Shown piece after piece: positions 51,957-58,815 of a stretch of 64,000 bases of DNA (positions are counted from its first letter, which is position 1; each line of letters opens with the position of its first letter). This DNA is from Modestobacter sp. DSM 44400. GTDB taxonomy: Bacteria > Actinomycetota > Actinomycetes > Mycobacteriales > Geodermatophilaceae. The translations under genes and the position numbers were made by a program. The DNA is taken from contig NZ_FNOZ01000017.1 of the NCBI RefSeq assembly GCF_900107175.1, forward strand, positions 1-64,000, read 5' to 3'. A model generated the notes under the pieces. It had not been told where the DNA came from, searched no databases, and saw only the letters and a program-made list of their open reading frames with translations.

Positions 51957-52009
51957 GCCCCCTCCAGGGCGTCCCCGAGCCTGCGAGTGGACCCGGGAGG
52001 GGCCCTTCT
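51957..52009 (-). terminator. terminator-like repeat after the HTH-regulator gene
   Basis: On the minus strand it follows the stop directly: AGAAGGGCCCCTCCCGGGTC, then CACTCGCAGGCTCGGGGACG and CCCTGGAGGGGGCC. GGCCCCTCC pairs with GGAGGGGCC. Blocks and order match those after cobIJ and cobM. Confidence 0.6.
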
Positions 52010-52303
52010 TCAGGCGCCGGTGATGCGGCGGAGCTCGGCGACGTGGGCGGCGAAGGCCGCCCGGCCGGCCTTGGTCAGCGCGAGGCTGGTGCGGACCCGG
52101 GAGGTGATCGTGGCCTTGCGGACCTTCACGTACCCGGCCTCCTCGAGCTGCTTGACGTGCTTGGACAGCACCGAGTCGCTCACCCCGACGGCATCGCGGA
52201 CGGCGGCGAAGTCCATGGTGTCGACGGCGACCAGCAGCCCGCAGATCTGCAGGCGGGGCGGCGCGTGCACCACCGGGTCGAAGTGCGGTCGGACGGCGGT
52301 CAC
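52010..52303 (-). CDS. winged-helix (MarR/ArsR-type) transcriptional regulator
   Basis: A 97-residue one-domain regulator. The winged helix has RLQICGLLVAVDTMDFAAVR, the recognition helix region VSDSVLSKHVKQLEEAGYVK, and the wing KATITSRVRTSLALTKAGRA. It resembles short MarR-like (HTH_27) proteins. GTG 52303 overlaps the stop of a membrane-protein gene upstream (GTGA), so the two are cotranslated. Paired palindromes at the operon's start are the obvious binding sites, suggesting autorepression. The inducer is unknown. Confidence 0.85.
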   Translation of the reverse strand: MTAVRPHFDPVVHAPPRLQICGLLVAVDTMDFAAVRDAVGVSDSVLSKHVKQLEEAGYVKVRKATITSRVRTSLALTKAGRAAFAAHVAELRRITGA

Positions 52304-52788
52304 AGCTCCTCGCGCAGTTCGGCGATGTAGATCCGGCTCCACCACCGGCTGATCAGCGCGACGCCGATTCCGAGGACGGCCCCGCCGACCACCATCGCGC
52401 CGCGCAGGCCGGCCCCGTACTCCGCGCCCGCGGCCAGGGCCAGGGCCAGGACGACCACGTAGCCCAGCAGCCACACCCGGGTGGCCCGCTGGGTACGGCC
52501 GGGGCGCATGCCGTTGACCCAGAAGCCGGTGATCCGCTTGTAGACGACCATCAGCGCCCAGCAGCCGGCGAGGAAGAGCGCCAGGGCGACCGCCGTCACC
52601 CACGACTCGTGCGCCGAGTAGGAGCTGACCAGCCCGAACACCAGCAGTCCCAGGAGCGCGTCGTACCACCACGGCTGCATCGCCCGCTCGGCCACCGCGG
52701 CCCGGTCGGCGCGCAGGACGGCCAGCTGGGCGGCCGCCTGCACGGTCGGATTTCCCGAGGCGGCCGCCGGCCGCTCGTCACTTTCCAT
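52300..52788 (-). CDS. membrane protein cotranscribed with the HTH regulator
   Basis: A 162-residue protein with an Ala-rich N-terminal helix, then four hydrophobic segments: WWYDALLGLLVFGLVSSYSA, AVALALFLAGCWALMVVY, VWLLGYVVVLALALAAGAEY and GAMVVGGAVLGIGVALISRW. Small multi-helix proteins paired with short MarR/PadR-like regulators are common and may sense membrane-active compounds. ATG 52788 lies inside one of the two operator-like palindromes, so binding would block expression directly. No enzyme motif is visible. Confidence 0.7.
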   Translation of the reverse strand: MESDERPAAASGNPTVQAAAQLAVLRADRAAVAERAMQPWWYDALLGLLVFGLVSSYSAHESWVTAVALALFLAGCWALMVVYKRITGFWVNGMRPGRTQRATRVWLLGYVVVLALALAAGAEYGAGLRGAMVVGGAVLGIGVALISRWWSRIYIAELREEL

Positions 52789-52825
52789 GTCGGAAAGTAG
52801 GGCAATCGCTTTCCAGGTCGGCAAG
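52781..52825. promoter_or_regulatory. paired operator palindromes at the membrane-protein/HTH operon
   Basis: CTTTCC-ATGTC-GGAAAG (52781-52797) and CTTTCC-AGGTC-GGCAAG (52809-52825) are near-identical inverted repeats with centres 28 bp apart. The first covers the start codon of the membrane-protein gene; its outer bases extend the match to ACTTTCC/GGAAAGT. They are the likely binding sites of the winged-helix protein made by the same operon. The second lies at the edge of the cobalamin riboswitch leader of the divergent unit, which it may also affect. Confidence 0.6.
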
Positions 52826-52844
52826 GAGGACGGGGTGTGCCGCG

Positions 52845-53030
52845 GCCGGGACGCGTGGTGGAATGACCCCGAACTGCGACGGCAGTGGAGGAAGTCCGGT
52901 GCGATTCCGGCGCGGTCCCGCCACTGTGACCGGGGAGTCCGACCCCATGCACGCCACTGCCCCTCACCGGGCGGGAAGGCGGGGACGGGCGCCGATCCGG
53001 GAGCCAGGAGACTCCAGCCGTCGTCCCTGC
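52845..53030 (+). promoter_or_regulatory. cobalamin riboswitch controlling the chlI/D-cobO-cobB-cobT operon
   Basis: The leader contains GGAAGTCCGGTGCGATTCCG then GCGCGGTCCCGCCACTGTGA (B12 box, about 52911-52929), the CACTGCC arm and GGGAGCCAGGAGACTCCAGC before CGTC. These conserved blocks appear in the right order and spacing for a cobalamin riboswitch. The operon's GTG follows at 53075, so the expression platform is short and may act on translation or by an early terminator. Confidence 0.93.
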
Positions 53031-53074
53031 CACCTCCGGGCGCGGACACCCGGGGAGAGGAACCGTGGTCTCTC

Positions 53075-55153
53075 GTGACCTACCCCTTCAGCGCTGTCGT
53101 CGGCATGGACGACCTCCGTCTGGCGCTGCTCCTCAACGCCGTCTCCCCCGCCGTCGGCGGGGTGCTCGTGCGCGGGGAGAAGGGCACCGCCAAGTCCACG
53201 ACGGTGCGCGCCCTGGCCGCCGTCCTCCCGCCGGTGGACGCCGTCGCCGGCTGCCGCTTCGCCTGCGACCCGGCCGCTCCCGACCCGGCCTGCCCCGACG
53301 GACCGCACTCCCCCGAGGAGCCGTCGCTGTCCCGTCCGGCCCGGCTGGTCGAGCTGCCGGTCGGCGCGTCGGAGGACCGGGTCGTCGGCGCGCTGGACCT
53401 CGAGCGCGCGCTCACCGAGGGCGTCAAGGCCTTCGAGCCCGGTCTGCTGGCCGCCGCGAACCGGGGCGTGCTCTACGTCGACGAGGTCAACCTGCTGCAC
53501 GACCACCTGGTCGACCTGTTGCTGGACGCCGCCGCGCTGGGCACCGCCTACGTCGAGCGGGAGGGGGTGTCGGTCCGGCACGCGGCGCGCTTCCTGCTGG
53601 TCGGCACCATGAACCCCGAGGAGGGCGAGCTCCGCCCGCAGCTGCTGGACCGCTTCGGGCTGACCGTCGAGGTCGCGGCCCCCCGGGACACCACGCTGCG
53701 CGCCGAGGTGGTCCGCCGCCGGTTCGCCTCCGACGCCGACCCGGCCGGCTTCGCCGCCGCCTGGGCCGGCGAGGAGTCCGCGCTCGCCGAGCGGATCGCC
53801 GCCGCCCGAGCACTGCTGCCCCAGGTCGTCCTCTCCGACGCCGCGCTGCGCCAGGTCACCTCGGTCTGCGCGGCATTCGACGTCGACGGCCTGCGGGCGG
53901 ACCTGGTCACCGCCCGCGCCGCCATCGCGCACGCCGCCTGGGCCGGTCGCACGGAGGTCACCGAGGATGACGTCCGGGTCGCCGCCCGGCTCGCCCTCCC
54001 CCACCGCCGACGACGCAACCCCTTCGACGCACCCGGCCTGGACGACGACACCTTGGAGCAGGCGCTGTCCGACGCCCGCCCCGAGAACGACGGCCCGGAC
54101 TCCCCCGACGACGAGCCCCCGACCGACGGCCCGGACGGCGGCGGCCCGACCCCCGACGACCCCTCCCCCGGGCGCGGCTCCGCCCCAGGCAAAGGAAGCT
54201 CTACCGGCGGATCGGAGCCCGATACCGGTGGAAAGGATCCTTTGCCTGGGGAGGCGGAAGAACCCACGACGGCGCCGCGGGGCGAGGGCGGCGGGCACAC
54301 CGACGCGACCCCGGCTCCGGAAAAGGCCGCGGTCGCGCCGTCCGACCCGTTCCGCACCCGCCGGCTGGAGGTCCCCGGCATCGGCGCGGGGGCGGCCGGT
54401 CGGCGGTCCCGGGCGCGCAGCGAGCGCGGCCGGGTGGTCGGCTCCCGGCGTCCCGAGGGCGCCGTCACGAAGCTGCACCTGACCGACACCGTGCTCGCCG
54501 CGGCTCCGCACCAGCGGGCCCGTGGCCGCACCGGGCCGGGGCTGCGGCTGGAGCGGGAGGACCTGCGCCAGGCCACGCTCGAGGGACGGGAGGGTAATCT
54601 CGTCCTGTTCGTCGTCGACGCCAGCGGGTCGATGGGCGCCCGCTCCAGGATGGCCGCGGTGAAGGGCGCCGTCCTCTCCCTGCTGCTGGACGCCTACCAG
54701 CGCCGGGACAAGGTCGGGCTGATCACCTTCCGCGGCGGCGACGCCGAGCTGGCCCTGCCGCCGACGTGGTCGGTCGAGGCCGCGGCCTCGCGGCTGACCG
54801 GCCTGGCCACCGGCGGCCGGACGCCGCTGGCCGCCGGGCTGCTGCGTGCGCACGAGGTGCTGCGGGTGGAGCGGGTGCGCGACCCGCAGCGCCGTCCGCT
54901 GCTGGTGGTCGTCACCGACGGCCGGGCCACCGGTGCCCGCGGCGGGAACCACCTGGCCGACGCCCGCCGCGCCGCCGCGATGCTGGCGGCGGCCGGAACG
55001 GCGAGCGTCGTCGTCGACTGCGAGTCCGGACCGGTGCGGCTGGGCCTGGCGGGCAGCCTCGGCACGGTCCTGGGAGCGCAGACGCTTCGCCTGGAAGAAC
55101 TGGCCGCGGAGTCACTGGCGAGCACGGTGCGCAACGCGCGGAAGGCGGCCTAG
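53075..55153 (+). CDS. cobaltochelatase/magnesium-chelatase-like fused ChlI-ChlD subunit
   Basis: A 692-residue protein that fuses the AAA ATPase and VWA subunits of a metal chelatase; with CobN it should drive cobalt insertion. The ATPase part has Walker A GVLVRGEKGTAKSTTVRALA, Walker B NRGVLYVDEVNLLHDHLVDL and sensor region LVGTMNPEEGELRPQLLDRF. A Pro/Asp/Gly-rich linker (about 345-470) follows and contains a translated 69-bp palindrome (residues 370-393). The VWA domain has the MIDAS motif VVDASGSMG, then TGLATGGRTPLAAGL and VVTDGRATG. GTG 53075 is the first start in frame with the domain. It stands first in the riboswitch-controlled operon; TAGTG overlap leads to a tiny frame and cobO. 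Confidence 0.92.
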   Translation: MTYPFSAVVGMDDLRLALLLNAVSPAVGGVLVRGEKGTAKSTTVRALAAVLPPVDAVAGCRFACDPAAPDPACPDGPHSPEEPSLSRPARLVELPVGASEDRVVGALDLERALTEGVKAFEPGLLAAANRGVLYVDEVNLLHDHLVDLLLDAAALGTAYVEREGVSVRHAARFLLVGTMNPEEGELRPQLLDRFGLTVEVAAPRDTTLRAEVVRRRFASDADPAGFAAAWAGEESALAERIAAARALLPQVVLSDAALRQVTSVCAAFDVDGLRADLVTARAAIAHAAWAGRTEVTEDDVRVAARLALPHRRRRNPFDAPGLDDDTLEQALSDARPENDGPDSPDDEPPTDGPDGGGPTPDDPSPGRGSAPGKGSSTGGSEPDTGGKDPLPGEAEEPTTAPRGEGGGHTDATPAPEKAAVAPSDPFRTRRLEVPGIGAGAAGRRSRARSERGRVVGSRRPEGAVTKLHLTDTVLAAAPHQRARGRTGPGLRLEREDLRQATLEGREGNLVLFVVDASGSMGARSRMAAVKGAVLSLLLDAYQRRDKVGLITFRGGDAELALPPTWSVEAAASRLTGLATGGRTPLAAGLLRAHEVLRVERVRDPQRRPLLVVVTDGRATGARGGNHLADARRAAAMLAAAGTASVVVDCESGPVRLGLAGSLGTVLGAQTLRLEELAAESLASTVRNARKAA
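54183..54251. repeat. 69-bp palindrome read in frame within the chelatase linker
   Basis: CCCCAGGCAAAGGA (54183-54196) pairs perfectly with TCCTTTGCCTGGGG (54238-54251). Inside, ACCGG/CCGGT and ATCGG/CCGAT (around AGC) continue the stem with small internal loops. The total is 69 bp, 23 codons, so it preserves the frame. The encoded residues (about GKGSSTGGSEPDTGGKDPLP) are Gly/Ser/Pro-rich and sit in the flexible linker between ATPase and VWA domains. Confidence 0.75.
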
Positions 55154-55230
55154 TGAGCAAGCGCGCGAGCTCACCCATCAGCACGGGGCGCCGAGGCACC
55201 CGGCCGACGAGCGCCAACGAGGAGGACTAG
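55153..55230 (+). CDS. 25-residue coupled reading frame between the chelatase gene and cobO
   Basis: GTG 55153 overlaps the chelatase stop (TAGTG) and its TAG (55228-55230) overlaps the cobO start GTG in the same way (TAGTG). The peptide (SKRASSPISTGRRGTRPTSA and an acidic end) is basic and low in complexity. A strong ribosome site for cobO (GAGGAGG) lies inside it. It is more likely a coupling device or spacer than a functional peptide, but it fits precisely between the two genes. Confidence 0.35.
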   Translation: MSKRASSPISTGRRGTRPTSANEED

Positions 55231-55844
55231 TGCCCCAGGGCCAGGTCAGCGACGTCCCGGCCGACGGGCTGAGCACTCGCCAGCGCCGCAACCGCCCGCT
55301 GCTCGCGGTGCACACCGGGGAGATGAAGGGCAAGTCCACCGCCGCGTTCGGCATGGCCATGCGGGCGTGGAACCAGGGCTGGTCGGTTGCGGTGTACCAG
55401 TTCGTGAAGAGCGCCAAGTGGAAGGTCGGCGAGGAGAACGCGCTGACCGCGCTCGGCCGGCTGCACGAGACGACGGGCGAGGGCGGGCCGGTCATCTGGC
55501 ACAAGATGGGCTCGGGCTGGTCGTGGTCGCGCAAGCACGGCGAGGAGACCGACCACGCCGCCGACGCCGCCGAGGGCTGGGCGCAGATCAAGCGCGACCT
55601 GGCCGCGCAGGCGCACCGGTTCTACGTGCTCGACGAGTTCACCTATCCCATGACCTGGGGCTGGGTCGACGTCGAGGACGTGGTGGAGACCCTGACGAAC
55701 CGGCCGGGCAGCCAGCACGTGGTGATCACCGGCCGGAACGCCCACCCGGCGCTCATCGAGGCGGCGGACCTGGTCGTGGAGATGACCAAGGTCAAGCACC
55801 CGATGGACGCCGGGCAGAAGGGCCAGCGGGGGATCGAGTGGTGA
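55230..55844 (+). CDS. cobO: cob(I)yrinic acid a,c-diamide adenosyltransferase CobO
   Basis: CobO attaches the adenosyl group to cobalt. The 204-residue protein has the P-loop HTGEMKGKSTAAFGMAMRAW, then VAVYQFVKSAKWKVGEENAL, HETTGEGGPVIWHKMGSGWS, RFYVLDEFTYPMTWGWVDVE and VVITGRNAHPALIEAADLVV, all standard for the CobA/CobO/BtuR family. GTG 55230 is preceded by GAGGAGG. It follows the chelatase in the order of the reactions, after cobalt insertion. Confidence 0.96.
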   Translation: MPQGQVSDVPADGLSTRQRRNRPLLAVHTGEMKGKSTAAFGMAMRAWNQGWSVAVYQFVKSAKWKVGEENALTALGRLHETTGEGGPVIWHKMGSGWSWSRKHGEETDHAADAAEGWAQIKRDLAAQAHRFYVLDEFTYPMTWGWVDVEDVVETLTNRPGSQHVVITGRNAHPALIEAADLVVEMTKVKHPMDAGQKGQRGIEW

Positions 55845-55864
55845 CCGCCGCGCCCGCCTCCTCT

Positions 55865-55927
55865 GTTGATCATCGGCGAATGGCTAGCGACACGCCGAAC
55901 GGTCGCGGCCAGATGCCGATGATCAAC
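55865..55927. repeat. 63-bp palindrome between cobO and cobB
   Basis: GTTGATCATCGGC (55865-55877) pairs perfectly with GCCGATGATCAAC (55915-55927). Inward, TGGC/GCCA and GCGAC/GTCGC extend the stem around a short loop. It lies 20 bases past cobO and 20 before cobB inside one operon, so it is unlikely to be a terminator; an RNA-processing or spacer role, or a mobile palindromic unit, is possible. Confidence 0.7.
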
Positions 55928-55947
55928 ACGTATCAGGGGGTCGGCCG

Positions 55948-57339
55948 GTGAGCGCACACCGGGTCCCGCGCATCGTGCTGGCCGCGCCCGCCAGCAACGC
56001 CGGCAAGACCTCGATCGCCACCGGCCTGATCGCCGCGCTCACCGCCCGCGGCCTCACCGTCTCCCCGCACAAGGTCGGACCGGACTACATCGACCCCGGC
56101 TACCACGGTCTGGCCGCCGGCCGCCCGGGTCGCAACCTGGACAACTGGCTGGTCGGCGAGGACCGCATCGTGCCGCTGTTCCTGCACGGCGCGCTCACCC
56201 CGCGCCCGGCCGACGTCGCGGTGGTCGAGGGCGTCATGGGCCTGTTCGACGGCGCCGCCCACGCCAGCGTCGAGCCCGGCTACGGGTCCACCGCACAGGT
56301 CGCCACCCAGCTCGCGGCGCCCGTCGTCCTGGTGGTGGACGCCGCCGCGCAGGCCCGCAGTGTCGCCGCGCTGGTGCACGGGTTCGCCACCTTCGACCCG
56401 GCGGTGCGCCTGGGCGGCGTCGTCCTCAACCGGGTCGGCAGCGACCGGCACGAAACGATCCTGCGCGAGGCACTGGGCGCGGCGGGGGTCCCGGTGCTGG
56501 GCGCGGTGCGTCGGATCGAGGCGCTGCACACCCCCTCGCGGCACCTGGGCCTGGTGCCGGCCGCCGAACGCTCGGCGCAGGCCGTGCGGACGGTCGGTGC
56601 GCTGGGGGCCGTCGTCGAGGCGGGCGTCGACCTGGACGCCGTCCTCCGGCTGGCCCGCTCGGCTCCGGACCTGCACGACACCCCCTGGGACCCGGCCGCC
56701 GAAGTGACCCCGATCGAAGGCCGGCCGGTGGTCGCCGTCGCCGGCGGACCGGCGTTCACCTTCGGCTACGCCGAGACCACTGAGCTGCTCGCCGCCGCGG
56801 GCGCCGACGTCCGAACCGTCGACCCGCTGACGGACGAGGCGCTGCCCGAGGGCACCCGCGCGCTGGTCGTCGGCGGCGGCTTTCCCGAGGTGCACGCCGG
56901 TGCGCTGAGCGCCAACGTCGGCCTGCGGACGGCAGTCGCCGCCCTCGCCGCCGCCGGCGGCCCGATCGCCGCGGAGTGCGCCGGGCTGCTGTACCTGTCC
57001 CGGGAACTGGACGGCGCACCGATGTGCGGCGTGCTGGACACCGGCACCGCGATGCACTCCCGGCTGGCCCTGGGCTACCGCGCGGCGGTGGCGCTCACCG
57101 ACAGCGTGCTCGCTGCGGCCGGCACCCGGGTGCGCGGTCACGAGTTCCACCGCACCACCGCCGACCCGGGCGCCGGCGCGACCCCAGCCTGGCAGTGGAG
57201 CGCCGACGGCCCGGAGGGGTTCGCGCAGGGGTCGGTGCACGCCAGCTACCTGCACCTGAACTGGGCGGGATCGCCGGGAATGGCCGGCCGGTTCGTCGCC
57301 GCCGCGGCCCGGGTGGGCGTGCTCAGTGCACATCGCTGA
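55948..57339 (+). CDS. cobB: hydrogenobyrinic/cobyrinic acid a,c-diamide synthase CobB
   Basis: CobB amidates the a and c side chains with glutamine and ATP. The 463-residue protein has the N-terminal P-loop VLAAPASNAGKTSIATGLIA, HKVGPDYIDPGYHGLAAGRP with GRNLDNWLV, and VVEGVMGLFDGAAHASVEPG. The C-terminal amidotransferase domain (about 265 on) has VVGGGFPEVHAGALSANVGL, the nucleophile in AAECAGLLYLSRELDGAPMC and a final SVHASYLHLNWAGSPG with the catalytic His. GTG 55948 is set by the conserved start. It overlaps a short frame with a cbiM-like start at its end. Confidence 0.96.
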   Translation: MSAHRVPRIVLAAPASNAGKTSIATGLIAALTARGLTVSPHKVGPDYIDPGYHGLAAGRPGRNLDNWLVGEDRIVPLFLHGALTPRPADVAVVEGVMGLFDGAAHASVEPGYGSTAQVATQLAAPVVLVVDAAAQARSVAALVHGFATFDPAVRLGGVVLNRVGSDRHETILREALGAAGVPVLGAVRRIEALHTPSRHLGLVPAAERSAQAVRTVGALGAVVEAGVDLDAVLRLARSAPDLHDTPWDPAAEVTPIEGRPVVAVAGGPAFTFGYAETTELLAAAGADVRTVDPLTDEALPEGTRALVVGGGFPEVHAGALSANVGLRTAVAALAAAGGPIAAECAGLLYLSRELDGAPMCGVLDTGTAMHSRLALGYRAAVALTDSVLAAAGTRVRGHEFHRTTADPGAGATPAWQWSADGPEGFAQGSVHASYLHLNWAGSPGMAGRFVAAAARVGVLSAHR

Positions 57340-57430
57340 GGGCGTCCACCCGCCCGTCCACACGCTGGGCTGGACGATCGCCGCCGCCCTGCTCGCCGCG
57401 CTGCCCAGCTCCCCCGGCGTCCGCGCATGA
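57326..57430 (+). pseudogene. stub resembling the N-terminus of cobalt transporter CbiM
   Basis: A 34-codon frame starts at GTG 57326 inside the end of cobB and stops at the start of the next gene. It reads V-H-I-A-E-G-V-H-P-P-V-H-T-L-G-W-T-I then a hydrophobic ALLAALP and stop. CbiM proteins begin M-H-I-x-E-G-x-L-P-P-x-x-x-L-x-W, where the N-terminal Met-His binds cobalt. The rest of CbiM (about 200 residues) is absent; after about 27 residues the frame ends. It looks like the stump of a cbiM gene lost between cobB and the CobE/CobC gene. Confidence 0.5.
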
Positions 57431-58815
57431 TGACCGTCGGCGTCGGCGCCTCGGCCGGGGTGCCCGCCGAGGAGGTGCTCGCCGCGCTGGACGCCGTCGT
57501 GCCCGCCTCCACCGGGCGCGTCACCCTCGCCACCCTCGACGTCCGGGCCACCGAACCCGGGCTGCGCGAGGCGGCCGAGCGGCGGGGCTGGCCGCTGACG
57601 GGGCACCCGGCGGCTGCGCTGGCCGCTGTGCCGGTGCCGGCGCCGTCGGCCCGGGTGGCCGCCGCCGTCGGCACGCCCTCGGTCGCCGAGGCCGCCGCGC
57701 TGCTCGGCGGCGGGCAGCTGGTCGTCGGCAGGACGGTGCACGGGCGGGTGACGGTCGCGGTCGCCCGGACCGACGAGGACCTGCACCACCACGGGGACGT
57801 CGAACTCGCGCCGGGGCTGGTCGACCTGGCGGTCAACGTGCGCGCCGGCGCCCCGCCGGCCTGGCTGCGCGCCGTGCTGCACGCCGCGGTCGAGGACAGC
57901 GCCGCCTATCCCGACCCCGGGCCGGCCCGGAGGGCCGTGGCCGCCGTGCACGGCCGGGCCGAGGAGGAGGTTTTGCTGGCCGCCGGCGCGGCCGAGGTCT
58001 TCACCTTGGTCGCCCGGGCTCTCCGGCCGCGGCGGCCGTTCGTCGTGCACCCCTCGTTCACCGAGCCAGAGGCGGCGCTGCGCGCGGCCGGGCACGCCGT
58101 GCAGCGGGTGCACCTGCGCGGCGAGGACGGCTACCGGCTGGACCCCGCCGCCGTCCCCGAGGACGCCGACCTGGTCGTGCTGGGCAACCCGACCAACCCC
58201 ACCTCGGTGCTGCACCCCGCCGCCGCCGTCGCCGCGCTCGCCCGGCCCGGGCGGGTGCTCGTGGTCGACGAGGCGTTCGCCGACACGGTGCCCGGGGAAC
58301 CGGCGTCGCTGGTCGGGCGCGGCGACCTGCCCGGCGTCCTGGTGGTGCGCAGCCTGACCAAGACCTGGGGCCTGGCCGGGCTGCGGGTCGGCTACGCGCT
58401 GGGGCCTGCGGACCTGGTGGCCGCGCTGGCCGCCGCGCAGCCGCACTGGCCGGTGTCCACGCCGGCGCTGGCCGCACTGGTGGCCTGCACGAGCGAGGCC
58501 GCCCGCACCGAGGCCGCCGCCCTCGCCACCGAGACCGCCGTCCACCGGGCCGCGCTGCTGGCCGCCCTGCCGCCCTCGGTGCAGGTGATCGGGGTACCGA
58601 CGTCGTCCTTCGTGCTCCTCGGCGTGCCCGGCGGCGCGGCGGTGCGAAAGCGGTTGCGCGACGCCGGCTGGGCGGTGCGCCGGGGCGACACGTTCCCGGG
58701 CCTGTCCGACGACCATCTGCGGGTCGCCGTCCGGGAACCCGCCACCTCGCGTGCGTTCGCCGCCGCGCTGGCTGAGATCCTTGCCCGGATGGACGTCCCC
58801 GAGGAGCACCGTTGA
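57427..58815 (+). CDS. fusion of CobE/CbiG C-terminal domain and CobC aminotransferase
   Basis: A 462-residue chain. Residues 1-115 are a CobE/CbiG-C domain (GVGASAGVPAEEVLAALDAV, LATLDVRATEPGLREAAERR, AVGTPSVAEAAALLGGGQLV). Residues 130-462 are a PLP enzyme of the threonine-phosphate decarboxylase type (CobC/Rv2231c): PDPGPARRAVAAVHG, AEEEVLLAAGAAEVFTLVAR, LVVLGNPTNPTSVLHPAAA, VLVVDEAFADTVPGE and the Schiff-base lysine, residue 312, in RSLTKTWGLAGLRVG. It should make aminopropanol phosphate for the nucleotide loop, while the CobE part helps in an unclear way. ATG 57427 is nearest the domain start. cobT overlaps its stop. Confidence 0.88.
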   Translation: MMTVGVGASAGVPAEEVLAALDAVVPASTGRVTLATLDVRATEPGLREAAERRGWPLTGHPAAALAAVPVPAPSARVAAAVGTPSVAEAAALLGGGQLVVGRTVHGRVTVAVARTDEDLHHHGDVELAPGLVDLAVNVRAGAPPAWLRAVLHAAVEDSAAYPDPGPARRAVAAVHGRAEEEVLLAAGAAEVFTLVARALRPRRPFVVHPSFTEPEAALRAAGHAVQRVHLRGEDGYRLDPAAVPEDADLVVLGNPTNPTSVLHPAAAVAALARPGRVLVVDEAFADTVPGEPASLVGRGDLPGVLVVRSLTKTWGLAGLRVGYALGPADLVAALAAAQPHWPVSTPALAALVACTSEAARTEAAALATETAVHRAALLAALPPSVQVIGVPTSSFVLLGVPGGAAVRKRLRDAGWAVRRGDTFPGLSDDHLRVAVREPATSRAFAAALAEILARMDVPEEHR

